Part shown: positions 17,197-24,507 of the stretch, piece after piece
Layout of the letters: every line of letters starts with the position of its first letter
Position numbering within the stretch: position 1 is the stretch's first letter
NCBI GenBank assembly: GCA_900548365.1
Contig: URKM01000011.1
Coordinates: 1 to 48,220, forward strand
Origin: an uncultured Collinsella sp.
Lineage (GTDB): Bacteria > Actinomycetota > Coriobacteriia > Coriobacteriales > Coriobacteriaceae
Reading direction: 5' to 3'
DNA length: 48,220 nucleotides
Program-made: the position numbers and the translations under genes
The notes under the pieces: model-generated
What the model saw: only the letters and a program-made list of their open reading frames with translations
What the model was told of the DNA's origin: nothing
Databases searched by the model: none

Positions 17197-17472
17197 CTAC
17201 AGCCCAAGCGCAGCAAACAAGTCGTCAGCGGACGTATACGTCACGTGCGCGGGATCTGCCAACATGTCTTCAGTCTCCTGAATTGCCTCAATGGTTTCTG
17301 CAGGCATACCCTTGAAATCATCGCGCGGCGTTGCCAGCGGACGAATCTCCACCCACGGCTTATTGTTCTTGAACACCGTGACGGGAACGCCAGTCGCGTT
17401 GACATTCGCGGTGAGTTTACTGAAATTGGTTTTTGCCTCTGCCATGCCGACAGTTGCCACTGCGTTACTCAT
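17197..17472 (-). CDS. Antitoxin, Phd/YefM-like
   Basis: Antitoxin of 91 residues preceding the YafQ-type toxin. The N-terminal half (GMAEAKTNFSKLTANVNATG, then VFKNNKPWVEI) matches the Phd/YefM DNA-binding fold, which binds its own operator. The acidic C-terminus should wrap the toxin. Pairing a Phd-like antitoxin with a YafQ-like toxin is a mix-and-match arrangement, because E. coli yafQ is paired with the RHH/DinJ type. The start has AAGGAGCC at 4 nt and direct repeats lie upstream. Confidence 0.85.
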   Translation of the reverse strand: MSNAVATVGMAEAKTNFSKLTANVNATGVPVTVFKNNKPWVEIRPLATPRDDFKGMPAETIEAIQETEDMLADPAHVTYTSADDLFAALGL

Positions 17473-17475
17473 TTC

Positions 17476-17506
17476 GGCTCCTTATATAGCCCTATAAGTA
17501 GCCCTA
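17476..17506 (-). promoter_or_regulatory. Likely toxin-antitoxin operator
   Basis: Two direct copies of TAGCCCTA (17487-17494 and 17499-17506; minus strand TAGGGCTA) sit with a 12-bp period immediately upstream of the antitoxin ribosome site AAGGAGCC. The placement fits an autoregulatory operator in an AT-rich promoter. Confidence 0.5.
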
Positions 17507-17522
17507 ATTTTAGCACTATTTG

Positions 17523-18479
17523 TTACGATAGGTATCGTTCGTGAGACGACTTCACATTGTTCTGATTGACCATTGCGTAGTGCATCGTGGTCTCAATCTT
17601 TGAATGGCCAAGGAGCCTTTGAACCTGCTCAATCGGCATCCCCTTGTCTATTGCGTGCGTCGCAAGCGTACGTCTAAATTTATGGGGATGGACCCTATTG
17701 ACCCGTGCCCTCTCTCCCAAGATCTTTAACCTCTTCTCTATCGCACCAGAGCTTAATCTCTTCGCCCGCCCATCCAGCGACACGAACAACGCAGGACTGC
17801 TATCACTACGTGACTCCAAATACGAAAGCAAGTGCAGCTTAGCCCGTGCATCAAAATACACCGGACGTTGCTTATTCCCCTTGCCCGTCACGATGCACTC
17901 CCTTTCCTGGATATCCACATCTTCGATATCAAGGTTAATAAGCTCCCCAACGCGCATTCCTGTCGAAGAAAGCAAATCTACAATTGCAAGGTCGCGCCTG
18001 CAGTCGCAACAATCACGAAGCGCCTGCAGGTCTTCGTCCGACAGCGTCTCCTTTGTTCTAATCGGAGCTTTGACTCGTCGAATCTTCCGCACGGGGCTTT
18101 TGACGATATAATCTTCGTCCTCCAGCCAAGAAAAGAAGCTAGACATAATACGACGAATATTATCGATCGTCACCTTGCTTGAACCGCGTTGAGCTTCATA
18201 GTCGTTGAGATACCCTCTCAAGTCGTCGCTCGTGATATGCGAATACGGCCTTGCTAAGGTAGCGTTAAGACGCTCGAGCGTTGCTTCGTAATACGCGATC
18301 GTTTTCGACGAACATCCCTCCACCTCCTTTGCCGTGAGGAATAGCTTGAGCAGATCGACATTGTTGCGTGGCTCAACCTCCTCCTCTGAGCGTCTGAGAG
18401 CCTCTACAAGACGCTTAAACTGATAAGGGCTTAAGATGGGCTGCATTTCCGCCAAAATCGCCTCTGAGCCATTCTGCAT
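17523..18479 (-). CDS. Tyrosine recombinase (XerC/D-like), probable hsdS invertase
   Basis: Site-specific recombinase of 318 residues. An N-terminal SAM-like core-binding domain (residues ~40-125) precedes the catalytic domain with all key residues: R176 in TGMRVGEL, K200 in TGKGNKQR, H266 and R269 in HPHKFRRT, H292 in LLGHSKIETT and the nucleophile Y301. ATG 18479 has AAGGGA at a good distance. It lies between hsdS modules and between sites B and C, as the recombinases of known phase-variable type I loci do. It is most likely the enzyme that acts on the four 16-bp sites. Its first bases overlap the tail of the silent TRD4 cassette frame. Confidence 0.9.
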   Translation of the reverse strand: MQNGSEAILAEMQPILSPYQFKRLVEALRRSEEEVEPRNNVDLLKLFLTAKEVEGCSSKTIAYYEATLERLNATLARPYSHITSDDLRGYLNDYEAQRGSSKVTIDNIRRIMSSFFSWLEDEDYIVKSPVRKIRRVKAPIRTKETLSDEDLQALRDCCDCRRDLAIVDLLSSTGMRVGELINLDIEDVDIQERECIVTGKGNKQRPVYFDARAKLHLLSYLESRSDSSPALFVSLDGRAKRLSSGAIEKRLKILGERARVNRVHPHKFRRTLATHAIDKGMPIEQVQRLLGHSKIETTMHYAMVNQNNVKSSHERYLS

Positions 18480-18591
18480 GAATAATCCCTTCTCTGGTCT
18501 TCTAACAACAAAGAAGAGGCTAGCGGGCGCACGGGAAGGAAGAGCCCGTGCAGCCGATAGACATTTCCTGCCAGCAAGGGCAGCCTATCGG

Positions 18592-18607
18592 CTAAATGGC
18601 TATTTAG
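18592..18607 (+). repeat. Recombination site C
   Basis: Identical 16-bp site in the same orientation as A, with a further 45 bp of perfect identity downstream (61 bp in total). It marks the 3' border of the TRD4 cassette. Confidence 0.8.
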
Positions 18608-19254
18608 CTGCGTGAGATCGACCTTCGAGACGTCGATCTCACCGGACATGAGTTTGGGGAGCAGGGTGTCACGAAGCAGACAAAGGTTGCGATTCTCCAA
18701 TTCGAGTGACCTCTGCTGTTCAAGAATTGGATGGGCAAATGCACTGAATTCCGCACAAAGCTGCCCACTCGGCAATGAGAGAGGAACGGACCTCATCATG
18801 CTGCCAGATACTTCCGGAAACGTCGTTCCGGCGCCCATATCTGCGATTTTCTTTTTATTTCTAACGAGGAAGCAGTAGACGAAGGCAGTGCCGAACTCCT
18901 CCTTGGGCACGATTGACTTAAACCCTTGGTTTGTAGTCACATTGGCAGCCGCAATGGCCACGTAACCGATAGGCGCACGCGAGCTGAACAAAACGCTTCC
19001 TGCGGGAAGCAACTTTACGCTGCATGAGGAGTAGCCCTCTTCGGTTAGATCAACTGCTCCCTGAGCAATAAACTTGTCGCTAGAGTTCGACAGATCACGC
19101 GGCGTGATCCATCCAATTCCATTTTCACAATAGTACTCCGCTCGTTTTTTCGACGGAGTAGCGCCACCGACGACCGTCCCTATATCGGCAAGTGTTCCAT
19201 CGTGCTCAGATTCTGCGGGGAACAGCTCATCGTATTTCGCAAACAGCAGCTCCT

Positions 19255-19270
19255 CTAAATAGCCATTTAG
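19255..19270 (-). repeat. Recombination site D
   Basis: The 16-bp site in the same orientation as B. Outside the core it does not match the other copies. It marks the 5' border of the TRD4 cassette. Confidence 0.75.
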
Positions 19271-19491
19271 TCCCTCCCATGCGGGACGACGCGACCCGCG
19301 CACCGCCGCATGTCATCTCCGCCCGCTTCGCCATATCGAGAATCCCCAGCTCACGGCCGTTTATAAAGCCTTTTGACAACCCGATTTGACCCTTCGGCGG
19401 CAAGCTATAAAGACCTTTGATGGTACGATTCCCCCGTCAATGCCATGGTGGCCCTCGACAAGGGTCATCCCGACCCGCAAGGAGCAGACAC

Positions 19492-20112
19492 ATGGAGCTG
19501 GGCTCGCACATCAAGGAGCACCGAACGGAGCTCGGACTCTCCCAGGACGATTTGGCGGAGCGCATCTACGTGTCGCGCCAGACCATCAGCAACTGGGAGT
19601 GCGGCCGCACGTATCCGGACGTCCAGAGCCTGCTGCTGCTTTCCAACGTGTTCGGGGTGACCGTGGACTCCCTCATCAAAGGAGATGTGGGAACCATGGC
19701 ACAGGTAATGAACGAGGCGGTCAAGAAGTACAACAACCTCTCGACGGTAGCGGTGGTGAGCGCGGTCGCGTTTCTGCTGCTCGGGATCTGGGGCGCGCTC
19801 CAGTACGAATGGGGATGGGGCGGGCACGCGATCCCCACGGTGGCGTTCGCGCTCGCCGCGCTGTTCGTCATGCTGATCGCGTTCGCCAATCTCGAGCGCT
19901 TGAAGAAGCAGCACGACCTGGTCACCTACCGCGAGGTGCTGGCGTTCAGCCGCGGGGAGCACGTGGACCGCGACACGCTCGCCGGACAGCACGCGCGCGA
20001 GATGCAACCGTGGAAAAGAGGCGTGCTCAACAGCCTGAAAATCATCCTCGGCGCCGCCGTTGGCGGGGCGGTCGGCATCGGAATCGGCATGCTCATCAAG
20101 ATGCTCGCCTAA
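19492..20112 (+). CDS. XRE-family HTH regulator with membrane segments
   Basis: Protein of 206 residues. The first ~65 residues form a Cro/C1-type helix-turn-helix (GLSQDDLAERIYVSRQTIS, then WECGRTYPD). Two hydrophobic stretches follow near residues 83-100 and 112-130, and a glycine-rich hydrophobic end (ILGAAVGGAVGIGIGMLIK). The regulator is probably anchored in the membrane. This architecture is common in Gram-positive anaerobes, but the signal and target are unknown. ATG 19492 follows AAGGAG by 6 nt; an in-frame extension upstream lacks a ribosome site. It stands alone after the restriction-modification island. Confidence 0.8.
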   Translation: MELGSHIKEHRTELGLSQDDLAERIYVSRQTISNWECGRTYPDVQSLLLLSNVFGVTVDSLIKGDVGTMAQVMNEAVKKYNNLSTVAVVSAVAFLLLGIWGALQYEWGWGGHAIPTVAFALAALFVMLIAFANLERLKKQHDLVTYREVLAFSRGEHVDRDTLAGQHAREMQPWKRGVLNSLKIILGAAVGGAVGIGIGMLIKMLA

Positions 20113-20456
20113 CAACGAGCTCGGCGACCCGTTCGGATTGAGCGCTCTACCTGGGTCGGATGCTCCGCCTGGGTCGGGTTCGGGTGCTCCGCCTGGGTCG
20201 GCGTCTATCCCCGATCTGAGCCGGCGCCCCCAGAAGGACTGCGGACGAAAAGTTGGATCGCCCTAGGGGTCCGAAGCGGAAACACGTATGTGCGAGCCGA
20301 CCACCGCAGCGGGCGGGCGACCAGGCGGGCGGGCTGCCTTCCGCGACTCCAGATTCGTTTTCGGGGCCGCGGATGTCGAAAAATCCTCCCATGTATTGCT
20401 TTCCGCGACTCCATGGCGCTCTTGGAGTCCAATATGTCAATTTTCGCCGTCCTATT

Positions 20457-20501
20457 TTGACGCGCGTGGCTCCAAGTCCAGCCTGGAGCCACGCGCGTCA
20501 A
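20457..20501. repeat. Perfect 18-bp inverted repeat, 9-nt loop
   Basis: Arms 20457-20474 and 20484-20501 (TTGACGCGCGTGGCTCCA and its complement) are exact. On the minus strand the arm is followed by AAAATAGG, on the plus strand by TGCCC, so there is no T-run on either side. It may serve as a terminator after the HTH gene, or be a mobile miniature element. Confidence 0.6.
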
Positions 20502-20521
20502 TGCCCAGCGTCAGGCCCCAG

Positions 20522-20629
20522 CCTCAAGCCAACGCTTGTCCTCAAACCAGCGCTCCAGCTCAGGCCAATATCTGCCCCCAAACCAGCGCCCGCCCCCAGA
20601 TTGGCGCCCGCCTCAAGTCTGGCCTCAGA
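20522..20629. repeat. Six degenerate 18-nt tandem repeats
   Basis: Units resemble CCTCAAACCAGCGCYYGC. They follow each other at 20522, 20540, 20558, 20576 and 20594, with a last one at about 20611. They do not belong to any supported gene. Confidence 0.5.
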
Positions 20630-20653
20630 AAAGTGCCTGTCCCCCTTTTGAGG
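20623..20653 (-). repeat. Third copy of the GGGACAGGCAC palindromic element
   Basis: CCTCAGAAAA, then GTGCCTGTCCCC, then TTTTGAGG: the inverse of the two units at 10415-10490, again with inverted CCTCA/TGAGG ends. It lies 16 bp from the stop of the aminotransferase gene. Confidence 0.55.
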
Positions 20654-20668
20654 TTTTCCAGCCTGAGG

Positions 20669-21913
20669 CTAGAGCGCCAGCGCGTCCGCGATGCGCTCGC
20701 ATGCCTCCAGCAGCACCGAACGGGGGCTCGGTACGCACATGCGCTGGAAGAAAGCGCCTGCGACGGGATCGAACTTCACGCCGTCCTGCAGGATGACCTT
20801 GGCCTCCTCGTAGATGCGGCGATGCAGCTGGTCGGCGTCGATGCCCAGCGCACGGCAACGGTCCTCGAAATCGATCCACAGCACGTACGTGCCCTCGGGA
20901 CGACGGACGCGCACATCGGGCAGGCGCTCGGCGAAGAACTCGATGACCGCGTCGATGTTGTCGTCGAGATACGCGCGGCACTGCTCGAGCCATTCCTCTC
21001 CCTGCTCGTACGCCGCGATGACCGCGCTGATGGCAAAGGGGCTCGGCTCGGCGAACCCCATGGCGCGCTCGAAGCGAACGCGATCGCGCGCGTCGCTGAA
21101 CACCAGGTTGGTCGCAGCGAGCCCCGCCAGGTTGAACGTCTTGTTCACCGCGGTGCACGTCATCACGCGCGCATACGGGGCGACCTGCGCCAGGTGGCGC
21201 ATCGTCGCATCCGGGCGCAGCAGGTCGCCGTGGATCTCGTCGGCGACGATCATCACGCCGTTGCGCGTGCAGATATCCGCGACGCGGCGCAGCTCGTCCT
21301 CGGACCACACGCGGCCCACGGGGTTGTGGGGGTTGCACAGGATGAGCATGGTCGCCTCGGGGCGCGCCGCCAGCTGCTCCAGCCCGTCGAAATCCATCGT
21401 ATAGTACAGATCCCCCTGCTCGTCCCCCTCGACATGACGCACCAGCTGGTTGTTCAGCACCGTGCGCCCCGCATCCTCCACGCTGCTGGTAAACGGCGGG
21501 TACACCGGACGCTGGATGATCACGCCGTCCCCCGGCCTGGTGAACGCCTCGACCGCGTACTGCAGCGCGCGCACGGTTCCCGAGCAGTACAGCATGAGGT
21601 CGGGATTGATCTTCCAGCCATCACGGCGGGCAAACCAGCCCTTCACCGCCTCGCTGTAGCGCTCGCTCGCGTCGAGCGTGGAATAGCCGAAGATGCCGTG
21701 GTCCACCGTCGCGCGCAGCGCGTCCAGGATGGGCTGCGCGCAGCGGAAGTCCATATCGGCTGTGAACAGGGCGATATGGTCGTCGGTGATCTCGGACACC
21801 CCGCAATGCTCGGCCGTATGATGGCTCGTGCTCCACTTGCTCGAATAGCTGAAGGCATCATGACGACGGTCGATGACCTCGTCGAAGTTATAGCTGATGG
21901 CTGCATGGCCCAT
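20669..21913 (-). CDS. PLP-dependent C-S lyase / aminotransferase, MalY-PatB type
   Basis: Fold-type I pyridoxal-phosphate enzyme of the MalY/PatB family, usually cystathionine beta-lyase or cysteine desulfhydrase. Visible motifs are FGYSTLDASERYSEAV (the FGY substrate loop), CNPHNPVGRVW (the Asn contacting PLP), ADEIHGDL (the Asp on the pyridine N) and TAVNKTFNLAGL with the PLP-binding Lys. All key residues are present. ATG 21913 is preferred because GGAG stands 6 nt upstream; ATG 21925 and TTG 21934 are alternatives. It lies 44 bp downstream of the TadA-glycerate kinase gene and is probably co-transcribed. The usual reaction would release pyruvate, ammonia and a thiol; the exact substrate is unproven. 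Confidence 0.88.
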   Translation of the reverse strand: MGHAAISYNFDEVIDRRHDAFSYSSKWSTSHHTAEHCGVSEITDDHIALFTADMDFRCAQPILDALRATVDHGIFGYSTLDASERYSEAVKGWFARRDGWKINPDLMLYCSGTVRALQYAVEAFTRPGDGVIIQRPVYPPFTSSVEDAGRTVLNNQLVRHVEGDEQGDLYYTMDFDGLEQLAARPEATMLILCNPHNPVGRVWSEDELRRVADICTRNGVMIVADEIHGDLLRPDATMRHLAQVAPYARVMTCTAVNKTFNLAGLAATNLVFSDARDRVRFERAMGFAEPSPFAISAVIAAYEQGEEWLEQCRAYLDDNIDAVIEFFAERLPDVRVRRPEGTYVLWIDFEDRCRALGIDADQLHRRIYEEAKVILQDGVKFDPVAGAFFQRMCVPSPRSVLLEACERIADALAL

Positions 21914-21957
21914 GGCGTTCTCCATCCGTTCCAACCGTTGCTAGCAATTCGGTCCCG

Positions 21958-23829
21958 CTATTGCCGCCACCCGCGAAGGCAAAGCATCCGGGCGACCGTC
22001 TCCCCCGCGCACACGAGGTTTCGTCGCGTCTCCTGAGCAGACAGGGCGCGGTCCATGGACATGGGGGCGCGCACCACCGGCAGCACGGCGTCGATACCGG
22101 CGCGGTATACCTCGTCCAACCCCATCACGCGGCCGCCGGCAACCGCGAGAACGGGCTTCCCCGCCTTCTTGGCGCGACGAGCGACGATCGACGGACCTTT
22201 CCCGCCGGCCGTCTGCTCGTCGATCTGGCCCTCGCCGGTGACGACGGCGTCGGCGTCGGCGAGCAGGCTGTCGAAATGGGCGAGGTCCAGCAGGGCCTCC
22301 GCACCGGAGATAAGCCTGGCCCCGCAGGCCAGCATGGCGGCCCCCAGACCGCCCGCCGCCCCCGCGCCGGGAACGCCCAGCACGGTGCGGAAGCGACGCT
22401 CGGACGGGGTCTCCGATGCCGCGGCGGCCCCGTCATCCAAGGCGGCGCGAGCACGGTCGAGCAGCGTGGCGTACGCGATCATGTCCCGGTCAAGCTGGTC
22501 GAACAGCATGGCGCACGCACCGCGCGGCGTCGGATGGTCGGCCAGGCCCTTTTGAGGGCCGAAGACGCGGATGGCGCCGCGCTTGCCGACCAAGGGGTTG
22601 TCGACGTCTGCCAGCGCGATGAGCTCGACATCCGCCAGCAAGTCGAGGGCGGCCGTCAGATCGACGGTGCGCACCGAAGCCAGTCCCTCGACCCCGGGTG
22701 GGACCTGCTCCCCCGACTCATCCAAGATGCGCGCGCCCAGCGCCTGGAGAAAGCCCGCGCCGCCATCGCTCGTCGCGCTGCCCCCCAGTCCCACGTAGAT
22801 GCGGCGAGCACCGGACCGCACGGCGTCGCGGACGAGCTCGCCCACCCCGTAGGATGACGCGCGCAGGGCTTCATCGTGCGTACAACCGGAAAACTCGATA
22901 CCGTTGACCGCGGATGCCTCGACGACCGCGTCCCCGTCGCGCGTCACGAGATACTCCGTCTCGACGCTCCCGCCGAAAGGATCGTGTGCAGACACGGCGC
23001 GCATCGTTCCGTCGAGCGCCCGCGAGGCCGCGGCGACGGTGCCCTCGCCGCCATCGGCGAGAAGCACGCGCTCGATGCGGGCGTCGGGACACGCACGGCG
23101 AACGCCCTCCTCGAACCAGCATTCGACCTGATCGCTGGTAGCGGAGCCCTTGAAGGAATCGATCGCGAGCACCAGGGAAAGCGGTGCGCTGGCCGGCGCG
23201 GCACCGGCAAGGGGCGCCGGCGCGCATCGCACCACATCCCGCTCGTCGTCGCGTTTCCGCAGGTGAAGACGCTCGGCTTCCTCGTATTCATCCGTGTGGC
23301 GCAGCAGACCGGCCCTCTCCGCGGCGCCCTCCCGGGGTTCGGACCCCTTGCGCGACGCGCGGATGGTTGCGAAGAAATCCTTCAGCTCCCGCGTGCACTC
23401 CTCGGCAAGCACCCCCGGCACCACATCGAACCGATGGTTGAGGCGCGAATCGGCATGGACGGCATACAGGCTGCCCAGCGCTCCTCCCTTGGGGTCCGCT
23501 GCTCCGTACACGCACGCGCCCACGCGCGCGTTCACCATGAGGCCGGCGCACATGAGACAGGGCTCGAGCGTCACGTAGACGATGCAGTCGCTGAGGCGCC
23601 AGCGCCCCAGCCTCTTCGAAGCCTCCAGGATGGCGTTGAACTCGGCATGGGAGGACGGGTCGTCATCCCGCTCGCGAACGTTGTGGGCGCGGGCGATGAC
23701 CTCCCCGCCCCGGACCACCACGGCCCCGATGGGCACCTCCCCCGCCAAAGCCGCCTCGCGCGCCTCGGCCAGCGCCTCCCGCATGAAGCGCTCGTGAGAT
23801 GTGGTCTCCTCCTGCTCGCTCAACTGCAT
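21958..23829 (-). CDS. Fusion protein: tRNA adenosine deaminase (TadA) - glycerate kinase (GlxK)
   Basis: One uninterrupted frame of 623 residues encodes two enzymes. Residues 1-~160 are a TadA-type deaminase, which makes the wobble inosine of tRNA-Arg, with zinc/catalytic motif HAEFNAI (H61, E63) and PCLMCAG (C91, C94). A charged linker of ~55 residues follows. Residues ~217-623 are a GlxK-type glycerate 2-kinase with AIDSFKGSATSDQ, LADGGEGT, GLGGSATSDGGAG and VTGEGQIDEQTAGGKGP. Both active sites look intact. ATG 23829 has AGAAGGGAA upstream; an in-frame extension to 23877 would run into the tRNA promoter. The two functions have no obvious link, so this may simply be a translational fusion of neighbours. 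A sequencing frameshift is unlikely because linker codon use is normal. Confidence 0.9.
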   Translation of the reverse strand: MQLSEQEETTSHERFMREALAEAREAALAGEVPIGAVVVRGGEVIARAHNVRERDDDPSSHAEFNAILEASKRLGRWRLSDCIVYVTLEPCLMCAGLMVNARVGACVYGAADPKGGALGSLYAVHADSRLNHRFDVVPGVLAEECTRELKDFFATIRASRKGSEPREGAAERAGLLRHTDEYEEAERLHLRKRDDERDVVRCAPAPLAGAAPASAPLSLVLAIDSFKGSATSDQVECWFEEGVRRACPDARIERVLLADGGEGTVAAASRALDGTMRAVSAHDPFGGSVETEYLVTRDGDAVVEASAVNGIEFSGCTHDEALRASSYGVGELVRDAVRSGARRIYVGLGGSATSDGGAGFLQALGARILDESGEQVPPGVEGLASVRTVDLTAALDLLADVELIALADVDNPLVGKRGAIRVFGPQKGLADHPTPRGACAMLFDQLDRDMIAYATLLDRARAALDDGAAAASETPSERRFRTVLGVPGAGAAGGLGAAMLACGARLISGAEALLDLAHFDSLLADADAVVTGEGQIDEQTAGGKGPSIVARRAKKAGKPVLAVAGGRVMGLDEVYRAGIDAVLPVVRAPMSMDRALSAQETRRNLVCAGETVARMLCLRGWRQ

Positions 23830-23881
23830 CGCGTTCCCTTCTGTTCTCCATGTACCATTCGATGCTATCATTACCAAGCAT

Positions 23882-23971
23882 GGAGAGATGGCAGAGCGGT
23901 TGAATGCGGCGGTCTTGAAAACCGTTGGGCGCGCAAGCGTTCCGGGGGTTCGAATCCCCCTCTCTCCGCCA
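23882..23971 (+). tRNA. tRNA-Ser(UGA)
   Basis: Acceptor GGAGAGA pairs with TCTCTCC, followed by GCCA with CCA encoded. The D arm is GGCAGAGCGGTTGAATGCGG, the anticodon loop CTTGAAA gives UGA, and a long variable arm (GGGCGCGCAAGCGTTCC) fits class II tRNA-Ser. The T loop is TTCGAAT. It is divergent from the TadA fusion gene, with only 52 bp between them for both promoters; a TATCAT -10 lies near 23863-23868. Confidence 0.95.
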
Positions 23972-24494
23972 GGTTAGACAGAGCAGCGAGTCCGGTGGGC
24001 TCGCTTTTTCGTGGAACGCGCGGGGATTCGAACCCGCAAGGGCGCGAAGCCGAGCAAATGCGCTGAGCATTTGCCGGCGCAGCGCGCAAGGGGCCGCCAG
24101 GCCCCGCAGCGAAGGGCTGCGCAGCAGCCCCGAATCCCCCTCTCTCCGCCAGGTTAGATCCAGCAGCGAGTCCGATGGGCTCGCTTTTTTCGTGGAACGC
24201 GCGGAGATTCGAACCCGCAAGGGCGCGAAGCCGAGCAAATGCGCTGAGCGTTTGCCGGCGCAGCGCGCAAGGGGCCGCCAGGCCCCGCAGCGAAGGGCTG
24301 CGCAGCAGCCCCGAATCCCCCTCTCTCCGCCAGGTTAGACAGAGTAGCGAGTCCGGTGGGCTCGCTTTTTCGTGGAACGCGCGGGGATTCGAACCCATTG
24401 GGGTCGCGAGACTGAGGAAACGCGCGAGCGTTTCCCAGCGAGCGTGCGAGGCCGGCGGCAGCCGGCCGAAGCCGCGGACGGCGGAGCCGGACGC
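23952..24494. repeat. Three tandem ~180-bp units containing the tRNA-Ser 3' end
   Basis: The units start at 23952, 24132 and 24313 with GAATCCCCCTCTCTCCGCCA, the last 20 bases of the tRNA. Each then has the tRNA terminator, a reverse-complement T-arm (GATTCGAACCC) and three GC-rich hairpins. A fourth GAATCCCCC at 24495 ends the array. Copies 1 and 2 are nearly identical. Copy 3 differs in sequence within the hairpins but keeps the pairing: the first hairpin stem is GCAAATGC/GCATTTGC in copy 1, GCAAATGC/GCGTTTGC in copy 2 and GGAAACGC/GCGTTTCC in copy 3. No gene is seen in the array. Confidence 0.8.
23985..24009 (+). terminator. Terminator of tRNA-Ser
   Basis: AGCGAG and CTCGCT pair around TCCGGTGGG, followed by a T-run. 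The same terminator recurs at 24165-24190 and 24346-24370 in the tandem copies. Confidence 0.75.
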
Positions 24495-24507
24495 GAATCC
24501 CCCCTCG

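Larger units (their letters stand above)
18431..19303 (-). pseudogene. Silent hsdS cassette with TRD4
   Basis: An open frame carrying one target-recognition domain flanked by sites D (start, LNGYLEELLFAKYD) and C (end, SKVDLTQLNSHLAD). The domain shows GTVVGGATPSKK, then the helical end with CLLRDTLLPKLMSGEID. There is no N-terminal half and no ribosome site: the 16 residues ahead of site D look random. I read it as a stored C-terminal half, not a working gene. Inversion between sites A and D would join it to TRD1 behind hsdM. Downstream of site C the frame runs on for ~45 residues into the recombinase start. Confidence 0.8.
20113..20668. other. Gene-free, repeat-rich stretch
   Basis: No credible gene. 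In order it holds GCTCCGCCTGGGTCGG repeated twice near 20164-20203, a duplicated CTTCCGCGACTCCA-like motif (20338 and 20402), the 18-bp-arm hairpin at 20457-20501, six degenerate ~18-nt repeats at 20522-20629 and a palindromic repeat at 20623-20653. Long frames across it change composition abruptly and have no ribosome sites. Confidence 0.6.

Noticed and set aside
17523..18479. Integrase as sign of a prophage or integrative element
   Set aside because: No phage or conjugation genes lie near. The recombinase is flanked by hsdS modules with matching sites, which explains it better.
20288..22036. 582-codon plus-strand frame with PQ-rich hexapeptides
   Set aside because: It runs through the 18-nt repeat area and then antisense to the aminotransferase. 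The peptide repeat is a by-product of the DNA repeat.
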